Assembly (NCBI GenBank): GCA_947589725.1
Contig: CANQCQ010000019.1
Location: 1-11,287, forward strand
Length of the DNA stretch: 11,287 bases
DNA from: an uncultured Bacilli bacterium
GTDB lineage: Bacteria; Bacillota_I; Bacilli_A; RF39; UBA660
Direction: 5' to 3'
Shown here: piece after piece, positions 6,824 to 11,287 of the stretch
How positions within the stretch are numbered: position 1 is the stretch's first letter
How the letters are laid out: each line of letters starts with the position of its first letter
Made by a program: the position numbers and the translations under genes
Notes under the pieces: model-generated
Told to the model about the DNA's origin: nothing
The model's input: the letters and a program-made list of their open reading frames with translations, nothing else
The model's database searches: none

Positions 6824-6847
6824 GCAAGGAATACCTTGCCTTTTTTT
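6824..6847 (+). terminator. Intrinsic terminator of the lipoprotein/YtxGH operon
   Basis: GCAAGG (6824-6829) pairs with CCTTGC (6834-6839) over an AATA loop, followed by C and seven T residues (6841-6847). This is a canonical rho-independent terminator about 50 bp after the YtxH-like stop. Confidence 0.88.
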
Positions 6848-6919
6848 ATATTTAGGTAAAATAAGGGTTCTATACAAAAGCTAGTAAAAATAATTAGTCA
6901 TTGTGAAAGGTTGATTAGA

Positions 6920-7591
6920 ATGAAAATAGGAAATAAATATATAAAGATGTCATCTATTTTTATTTTTTTAATTATAATTATTTTTTTATTTCTAGGTTTA
7001 GGTTATAGTTATGTAAATTCTTATGTTAGTGTAAGTAGTAGTGTTTCAATAAAAAAATATGTAGATAAGTTAATTTTAAGTAAAGAAAAGCTAAGAAATT
7101 ATGTAAATATTAAACAACCAACTAAACTTATTTTTTTAGATACTGGAGTTAGTGATCCAACTGATAGTAAATACATAGATGTTTCAGAACAAGGGGGAGG
7201 ATTAATTCTTGCTTGGATGGATGGAGAAACAATATATATTTCTGCAAAAGAAGCAAACTTTTATGTAAAAGTTCCAGTCGATAGTGAAAATTTATTTGGA
7301 GTTGTATTTTCAAATATTAAATTTTTAGATGTAACCAAATTAGATGTTTCCAATGTTAAAAATATGGGATATATGTTTAGCATTGCTGGAGTTGCTGTCA
7401 AAAATTTTCAAATAGTAGGACTTGATACTTGGAATACTAATAAAGTAACAAATATGAGTGGAATGTTTGATAGTGCAGGAACCAATGCAGATTACAAATT
7501 AGATTTATCAAAATGGAATGTAGATAAGATTACTTCATCTGAGGGTTTTAATTACGGTGTAGAAAGTAAAGTAATTCCACCAATTTGGTAA
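6920..7591 (+). CDS. Membrane-anchored surface protein with DUF285/BspA-like repeats
   Basis: 223 residues from ATG 6920, with AAAGG (6906-6910) 9 nt upstream. The TTG at 6911 abuts that RBS and is not preferred. A basic N-terminus and one hydrophobic helix (about 12-30) form an uncleaved anchor or a signal peptide. The following GYSYVNSYVSVSSSVSI looks like the start of an extracellular beta-rich region. The C-terminal third carries DUF285-type repeats: LDVSNVKNMGYMF (141-153), LDTWNTNKVTNMSGMF (168-183) and a degenerate LDLSKWNVDKITSSEGF (194-210). DUF285/BspA repeats occur in secreted adhesins of gut Firmicutes and Mollicutes, usually in long arrays, so three copies is unusually short. There is no LPxTG or other C-terminal anchor. 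It may be a minimal or decayed surface protein. I see no confident promoter. Confidence 0.8.
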   Translation: MKIGNKYIKMSSIFIFLIIIIFLFLGLGYSYVNSYVSVSSSVSIKKYVDKLILSKEKLRNYVNIKQPTKLIFLDTGVSDPTDSKYIDVSEQGGGLILAWMDGETIYISAKEANFYVKVPVDSENLFGVVFSNIKFLDVTKLDVSNVKNMGYMFSIAGVAVKNFQIVGLDTWNTNKVTNMSGMFDSAGTNADYKLDLSKWNVDKITSSEGFNYGVESKVIPPIW

Positions 7592-7627
7592 AACTAAATA
7601 AAAATTTTATCTAAATATCTAAAAACA

Positions 7628-7668
7628 TTATTATAACTTTTTAATATAATATTATAAAATAATTTTTT
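7628..7668 (+). terminator. AT-only hairpin with U-tract after the DUF285-like gene (weak)
   Basis: Bases 7628-7636 can pair imperfectly with 7652-7662 (one bulge), and six T residues follow (7663-7668). The position fits a terminator, but such a stem could arise by chance in sequence this AT-rich. Confidence 0.3.
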
Positions 7669-7671
7669 ATG

Positions 7672-7700
7672 TTTACTTAACTAATTATATTTGTTATAAT
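7672..7700 (+). promoter_or_regulatory. Promoter of the tyrS T-box transcript
   Basis: A perfect TATAAT (7695-7700) is preceded by TG-T (7692-7694), with TTTACT (7672-7677) exactly 17 bp upstream. The predicted transcript starts near 7707, just before Stem I of the T-box leader. Confidence 0.75.
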
Positions 7701-7715
7701 AACTATAGTTTTTGT

Positions 7716-7915
7716 TGATGAATAACTAAGTAGAAATATCTTGATTTTAAGAGACTTAGTGGTTGGTGTAAACTAAGATAATGATATTTTGAAATTACAT
7801 TATTTGGAGAAAAGTCGTTGATTCACGTTACGATCTAGAGGTAAGTTATACTTACAAATTAAGGTGGTACCACGAGGGTAATACTCGTCCTTATAGGATG
7901 ATTACTCTCGTTTTT
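7716..7915 (+). promoter_or_regulatory. T-box riboswitch, tyrosine-specific (specifier UAC)
   Basis: Stem I contains AGTAGAA (7729-7735), helix 7735-7740 with 7783-7788, the AG bulge AGAGA (7750-7754), helix CTTAG/CTAAG (7755-7759, 7773-7777) and the distal loop GGTTGGTG (7761-7768). The specifier loop GAAATTACA places TAC (Tyr) at 7796-7798. Stem III is GTAAG/CTTAC (7841-7855). The T-box AAGGTGGTACCACG is at 7861-7874. Antiterminator: TAAGG (7860-7864) pairs with CCTTA (7889-7893), and ACGAG (7872-7876) with CTCGT (7884-7888), leaving the TGGTACC bulge, whose TGGT matches an ACCA tRNA end. Competing terminator: 7873-7882 pairs with 7901-7910 (one G-U), then T5. Uncharged tRNA-Tyr should switch tyrS on. 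Confidence 0.96.
7873..7915 (+). terminator. T-box-controlled terminator upstream of tyrS
   Basis: A 10-bp helix (7873-7882 with 7901-7910) followed by TTTTT (7911-7915). Its 5' arm overlaps the antiterminator helix ACGAG/CTCGT, so the two folds exclude each other. It ends only about 20 nt before the tyrS start. Confidence 0.9.
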
Positions 7916-7933
7916 ATTTATGGAGGGATAAAA

Positions 7934-9172
7934 ATGAAAATGAGTTTTTTTGAAGAATTACAATGGAGAGGTTTAGTAAAAGATATTGCTGGAGATGATA
8001 TTGCTGATAAATTAAATAATGAAAAAGTATCTTTTTATTGGGGAACAGATCCTACCGCTGATAGCTTACATATTGGTCATTATTCTTCTTTAGTTACTGC
8101 AAAAAGATTTGCTAAAGCTGGACATCATCCTATTTTATTAGTTGGTGGTGCTACAGGATTGATTGGTGATCCAAGACCAACAAGTGAAAGAGAAATAATA
8201 TCTAAAGAGGTTATTGAAAATAATTTAGAAGGAATAAAAAAACAAGTTAAAGAAATTGTTGGTGGCGATGTTGAAGTAGTAAATAATAATGATTGGATTA
8301 GTAAATTTAGTTTTACTGATTTCTTAAGAGATGTTGGTAAATATATAAATGTTAATTATTTATTAGATAAAGATATTATTAGAAGAAGATTAGAAACAGG
8401 AATAACATATGCTGAATTTTCTTATACTTTGATTCAAGGATATGATTATTTAAATTTATATAGAGAAAAAAATTGTATATTACAAGTTGCTGGTAGTGAT
8501 CAATGGGGTAATATTACTACTGGTATTGATTTAATTAAAAAAGTAACTGGAGAACAAGCTTATGGATTTACTATGCCATTAATATTAGATGCAACAGGTA
8601 AAAAGTTTGGAAAAAGTGAAGGAAATGCTTTATGGTTAAATGAAGATAAAACTTCTAGTTATGAATTATATCAGTATTTAATAAATGCCGATGATTCTAA
8701 AGTTGAAGAATATTTAAAAGTCTTTACGTTCTTATCTCCAGATGAAATTATAGAAATTATGAGAAAACATAATGAAGCTCCTCACCTTAGATTAGCTCAA
8801 AAAACTTTAGCTGAACAAATAATAACAGATTTACATGGAAAAGAAAGTTGTCAACAAGCTATTAAGATAAGTGAGTCATTATTTAATGGAGATATTAAAT
8901 CATTTACAGAAAAAGAAATAAATGATGCTTTTAAAGGATTAGAACCTTTTACTATAAATGAGAATAAAAATATTGTGGATTTATTAGTTGAAGGTGGAGT
9001 TTGTTCTAGTAAAAGAGAAGCATGTGAATTTATTACAAATGGTTCTATCACTTTAAACGGTGATAAAGTTAGTAACATAGATTTAATGGTAGATAAAGAT
9101 ATATGCTTACATAATAAATATTTAATAATTCGTAGAGGTAAAAAGAAGTATTATATAGGTATTTACAATTAA
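7934..9172 (+). CDS. tyrS: Tyrosyl-tRNA synthetase
   Basis: 412 residues from ATG 7934, placed by GGAGGG (7922-7927) with a 6-nt spacer. Longer in-frame starts fall inside the leader terminator. Class I synthetase that activates tyrosine with ATP and charges tRNA-Tyr in the cytoplasm. Seen in order: the tyrosine/ATP site with HIGH in LHIGHYSSL (46-49), the tyrosine-binding helix FSYTLIQGYD (162-171), VAGSDQWGN (185-193), the KMSKS-type loop KFGKS (224-228) and a C-terminal S4 RNA-binding domain (about 350-412; SSKREACEFITNGSITLNG). This is the TyrRS-type with HIGH and KFGKS, of normal length. Expression is controlled by the Tyr T-box immediately upstream. All catalytic motifs are intact. Confidence 0.97.
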   Translation: MKMSFFEELQWRGLVKDIAGDDIADKLNNEKVSFYWGTDPTADSLHIGHYSSLVTAKRFAKAGHHPILLVGGATGLIGDPRPTSEREIISKEVIENNLEGIKKQVKEIVGGDVEVVNNNDWISKFSFTDFLRDVGKYINVNYLLDKDIIRRRLETGITYAEFSYTLIQGYDYLNLYREKNCILQVAGSDQWGNITTGIDLIKKVTGEQAYGFTMPLILDATGKKFGKSEGNALWLNEDKTSSYELYQYLINADDSKVEEYLKVFTFLSPDEIIEIMRKHNEAPHLRLAQKTLAEQIITDLHGKESCQQAIKISESLFNGDIKSFTEKEINDAFKGLEPFTINENKNIVDLLVEGGVCSSKREACEFITNGSITLNGDKVSNIDLMVDKDICLHNKYLIIRRGKKKYYIGIYN

Positions 9173-9187
9173 TAAGTAAATAGTAAA

Positions 9188-9244
9188 AAACACCTTTTTT
9201 TAATTAATATTTTTTGATAAAATTTAATCGAAAGAATGGTGTTT
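9188..9244 (+). other. Long-range hairpin spanning the tyrS / propeller-gene junction
   Basis: AAACACC (9188-9194) is complementary to GGTGTTT (9238-9244). The helix can be extended inward by T-rich 9195-9201 against AAAGAA with a G-U and a mismatch. The 3' arm covers the ATG at 9236. It could be a weak tyrS terminator (TTTATTTTG follows), or it could block the next start on read-through mRNA. Confidence 0.35.
9215..9223 (+). promoter_or_regulatory. Extended -10 element for the propeller gene
   Basis: TG-A-TAAAAT (9215-9223) has no recognisable -35. Transcription would start near 9230, only a few bases before ATG 9236, making a nearly leaderless mRNA if that start is used. Confidence 0.45.
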
Positions 9245-10420
9245 ATTTTGTTAATTAGGAGAAAAAGTGAATTATTTAAAATTATAGGTATAACATTTAT
9301 ATTTTTAGTTTTTGTAGCATTACTAGTAATTTTCTTTATTTATAATAGAAATAGAAATATTGATCCAAGTTTCAAAAATGTTTCTAAATCATATGGAAAC
9401 TCGATAATTTCTATTGATGATGGTTATGTTATTGTAGGTAGTAATAATCAAAATAATAAATCTTTAGAAAAAGCTACATTATCTATTTATAATTCATCTA
9501 ATCAAAAGTTATTGGAAAAAGTTTATAGCAGTGGTTATAATTCCAATTTTTATGATGTTATATATGATGATGAAAATTATATTGCTGTTGGTAGTTTTGA
9601 GTCTACTAAGTCAGATTATAGACAAGGGAATGAGTTGGCTTTACTTGTTAAGTTTGATAATAATGGAGAAATTATATTTGATAAGGACTTTGAAGTAAAG
9701 AGTGATTCTTTATATAAAAGTGTTATAAATACACAAGATGGTTATATAGTTTGTGGAAAAAGTATTAATACAAGTTCACAAATTGGTAATTCAGGTGCTG
9801 TTCTTGTTAAGTATGATAAAGATGGTAATGAAATATGGAGAAATTATCAAGGTAATATTAATGCTGCTTATAATGATTTGTTATATGTAGATAATAAGAT
9901 TTATGTTGTTGGTGTAGATAATAATATTGGTATTCTTTCTATTTTTGATAATGATGGTAACTTAATTAGAAATATTTACCATGATAATTTAAGTAATACA
10001 GGACTTACTTCTATTGTCTTATGTAATGACCAATTAATTGTTAGTGGAGGAAAAATAATAGATAATTTAGAACATGGTGTTATTATTTCATATTCTTTAA
10101 ATGGAGATTATATAAAAGAAGTAGTATATGAAGAAAAAAATACTACGTATCATAAATTGCTTGTTGATTCAAACAAAAATATTATCGTAGTAGGAAATAT
10201 TTATTCAAATAATAATGATATTAATTATGGTATTATAGGAAAATATACTAATAATTTAGAAGAAATGAGTGTTGTAAAACATATTAGTAATAGAGATGTT
10301 ACTTTTAATGATTTAGCAAGTTTTGATAATAAATATATGGTAGTTGGTAATTCCAAAAGTGAATCCAGTATTAGTTCTAAGGTGTTTTTATTTAGTTCAT
10401 CTCTTAAAAATTTAGGTTAA
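9236..10420 (+). CDS. Membrane-anchored predicted seven-bladed beta-propeller protein
   Basis: 394 residues from ATG 9236. A basic N-terminus and one transmembrane helix (about 18-36) are followed by an Asn/Asp/Tyr/Ser-rich beta region. That region has seven evenly spaced strand motifs of the form (D/N)xYxVxG: DGYVIVGS 62, ENYIAVGS 113, DGYIVCGK 168, NKIYVVGV 220, DQLIVSGG 265, KNIIVVGN 314 and NKYMVVGN 365. Most are followed by a second strand and a turn such as LVKFDNNGEI or VKYDKDGNEI. Seven repeats of about 50 residues indicate a seven-bladed propeller facing the outside. No catalytic motif is visible, and ligand binding or surface scaffolding is a guess. The start is uncertain: 9236 lacks a proper RBS, and TTG 9248 with GGTG (9238-9241) is an alternative. 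It is followed at once by a bidirectional terminator. Confidence 0.8.
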   Translation: MVFILLIRRKSELFKIIGITFIFLVFVALLVIFFIYNRNRNIDPSFKNVSKSYGNSIISIDDGYVIVGSNNQNNKSLEKATLSIYNSSNQKLLEKVYSSGYNSNFYDVIYDDENYIAVGSFESTKSDYRQGNELALLVKFDNNGEIIFDKDFEVKSDSLYKSVINTQDGYIVCGKSINTSSQIGNSGAVLVKYDKDGNEIWRNYQGNINAAYNDLLYVDNKIYVVGVDNNIGILSIFDNDGNLIRNIYHDNLSNTGLTSIVLCNDQLIVSGGKIIDNLEHGVIISYSLNGDYIKEVVYEEKNTTYHKLLVDSNKNIIVVGNIYSNNNDINYGIIGKYTNNLEEMSVVKHISNRDVTFNDLASFDNKYMVVGNSKSESSISSKVFLFSSSLKNLG

Positions 10421-10458
10421 AAAAAACTTTCTAACTCTTATTGTTTAGAAAGTTTTTT
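10421..10458. terminator. Bidirectional terminator between the propeller gene and rpsD
   Basis: Bases 10421-10434 pair perfectly with 10445-10458 (14 bp, 10-nt loop). Plus-strand reading gives T6-A-T4 after the stem. Minus-strand reading gives eight T residues. It starts directly after the propeller gene's TAA and ends 3 bp from the rpsD stop. Confidence 0.93.
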
Positions 10459-10461
10459 ATT

Positions 10462-11055
10462 TTACTTATTATAGAATTCAACTATTAATGCTTCATTAAT
10501 ATCAGCATTTAATTCATTTCTTTCAGGCATTCTAACATAAGTACCTTGCATTTTATTTTCATCGTATTGAATGAATTCTACTCTACGAGATACTTTTGCT
10601 AATGATTCAGTTACAACTTTTAAGTTTTTATCTGTGTCTTTAATAGAAATAACATCTCCTGGAACTGCTCTGTATGATGGAATATCTACTTTTTTACCAT
10701 TTACAGTAACATGTCCATGACTTACTAATTGTCTAGCAGCACGACGAGTAGATGCAAAACCAATTCTGTATACTAAATTATCTAATCTTGATTCTAATAA
10801 TCTTAAGAAGTTAGTACCTTGAATACCTTTCATTTTAGCAGCTTCTTCAAATGTTTTTCTGAATTGTCTTTCATACATGAAACGAACTTTTTGTTTTTCT
10901 TTTAATTGTGTTCCATAATCTGATAATTTTCCTTTACGGGCATTTCCATGTTGCCCTGGTCCATATGGACGTTTAACTAATTCTTTACCAGTTTCTGTTA
11001 TTGAGAAACCAACACGACGAGCTTGTTTGTAACTTGATCCTGTATATCTTGACAT
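10462..11055 (-). CDS. rpsD: 30S ribosomal protein S4
   Basis: 197 residues, the short Firmicute-type S4. It is a primary 16S rRNA-binding protein that nucleates assembly of the 30S body. The N-terminal segment has YGPGQHG (31-37) and lacks the four-cysteine zinc site of some S4 proteins. The S4 RNA-binding domain is unmistakable at about 86-150 (LLESRLDNLVYRIG, RRAARQLVSHGHVTVNG). Start ATG 11055 follows AAGGAG (11069-11064) with 8 nt spacing. It is a single-gene unit, as in B. subtilis, where S4 represses its own rpsD mRNA through the leader. Arginine is often CGT here (about 8 of 19 by hand count), unlike the nearly AGA-only neighbours, which fits high expression. Confidence 0.98.
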   Translation of the reverse strand: MSRYTGSSYKQARRVGFSITETGKELVKRPYGPGQHGNARKGKLSDYGTQLKEKQKVRFMYERQFRKTFEEAAKMKGIQGTNFLRLLESRLDNLVYRIGFASTRRAARQLVSHGHVTVNGKKVDIPSYRAVPGDVISIKDTDKNLKVVTESLAKVSRRVEFIQYDENKMQGTYVRMPERNELNADINEALIVEFYNK

Positions 11056-11220
11056 GATCTATTCTCCTTTTCTATATTATATTCTACAAATTACATGAAT
11101 TGTTTAGTCATAATTTAGGGAGTTTTTCTTTCACGTAAACAGCTTTCAATAGAAACGCTACTAAACAATATTAAAAAACACTTTAAATTATTCTAAACAT
11201 GCTGTTTCAAGGAATTTGCA
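11056..11220 (-). promoter_or_regulatory. rpsD leader, putative S4 autoregulatory RNA
   Basis: The roughly 165-nt untranslated leader contains two long complementary pairs. H1 is AAACAGC (11207-11201) with GCTGTTT (11143-11137). H2 is ATTGTTTAGT (11169-11160) with ACTAAACAAT (11108-11099). In mRNA order they interleave (H1 5', H2 5', H1 3', H2 3'), a pseudoknot topology. The H2 3' arm lies about 30 nt before the Shine-Dalgarno. The length and position match the known Firmicute S4 leader class, but the exact fold needs covariance support. Confidence 0.7.
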
Positions 11221-11226
11221 GTTTAA

Positions 11227-11255
11227 ATTATATGCTAAATTATGCTTTATGTCAA
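11227..11255 (-). promoter_or_regulatory. Consensus sigma-A promoter of rpsD
   Basis: TTGACA (11255-11250) and TATAAT (11232-11227) on the minus strand are both perfect and separated by exactly 17 bp. This is the strongest promoter in the window, as expected for a ribosomal protein gene. Transcription should start near 11220. Confidence 0.95.
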
Positions 11256-11287
11256 GAAAATATCAATTATTGATGTAGTAAACTAGA

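Noticed and set aside
6810..6884. 24-aa plus-strand peptide crossing the operon terminator
   Set aside because: No Shine-Dalgarno, and the terminator hairpin lies inside it; a chance open frame.
7898..7933. Longer N-terminus for TyrRS starting in the leader
   Set aside because: It starts within the T-box terminator and has no RBS; GGAGGG correctly precedes ATG 7934.
8851..9078. Minus-strand open frame opposite the end of tyrS
   Set aside because: Antisense to the conserved S4 domain of TyrRS; no independent support.
9185..9201. A6-CACC-T7 as a tyrS terminator hairpin
   Set aside because: A stem of only A-T pairs with a 4-nt loop is too weak to call; listed only as part of the longer junction hairpin.
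1..11287. CRISPR arrays, insertion sequences, phage or toxin-antitoxin modules, tRNA or rRNA genes
   Set aside because: No direct-repeat arrays, transposase or integrase motifs, or tRNA-like cloverleaf with CCA were seen on either strand; the gene content is core or envelope-related.

Overview
The window comes from a very AT-rich, Gram-positive-type bacterium, most likely an uncultured low-GC Firmicute (Bacilli/Erysipelotrichales/RF39-like; this placement is inference). The support is strong purine-rich Shine-Dalgarno sites, sigma-A promoters (often with an extended TG-n -10), a tyrosyl T-box riboswitch, lipid II-type FemABX transferases and a YtxG/YtxH-like pair. Trp is written TGG, and TGA acts as stop in two genes, so the standard code applies rather than the Mycoplasma code.

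Region 1 (1-3391) concerns the cell wall. The C-terminal part of a MurJ/SpoVB-type flippase (plus) converges on two overlapping FemABX peptidyltransferase genes (minus), which probably build a peptidoglycan cross-bridge on lipid II. The convergent ends share a perfect palindrome containing both stop codons. Upstream of the fem pair is a short gene (3388-3558, minus, 56 aa) for a Pro-rich coiled-coil protein, with its own promoter and with its stop codon inside its terminator.

Region 2 (3582-6847, plus) starts at a divergent promoter region with trmB (tRNA m7G46 methyltransferase). A four-gene envelope operon follows: a lipoprotein, a long acidic mostly disordered protein with a SepF-like amphipathic N-terminus, a DUF948/YtxG-like membrane protein and a YtxH-like protein. 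It ends at a clear intrinsic terminator.

Region 3 (6848-9172, plus) holds a small surface protein with DUF285/BspA-like repeats and then tyrS under a complete T-box leader. The specifier UAC, the UGGU acceptor-end bulge and the antiterminator and terminator helices can all be drawn from the sequence.

Region 4 (9173-11287) holds a membrane-anchored protein with seven regular repeats, predicted to be a seven-bladed beta-propeller. It converges through a 14-bp bidirectional terminator on rpsD (ribosomal protein S4, minus). rpsD has a consensus promoter and a roughly 165-nt leader whose long complementary segments interleave as a pseudoknot, fitting S4 autoregulation.

There is no CRISPR array, insertion sequence, phage gene, rRNA or tRNA. 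Most of the window is core or housekeeping. The least understood parts are the 4335-6775 envelope operon, the 56-aa coiled-coil protein and the propeller protein.
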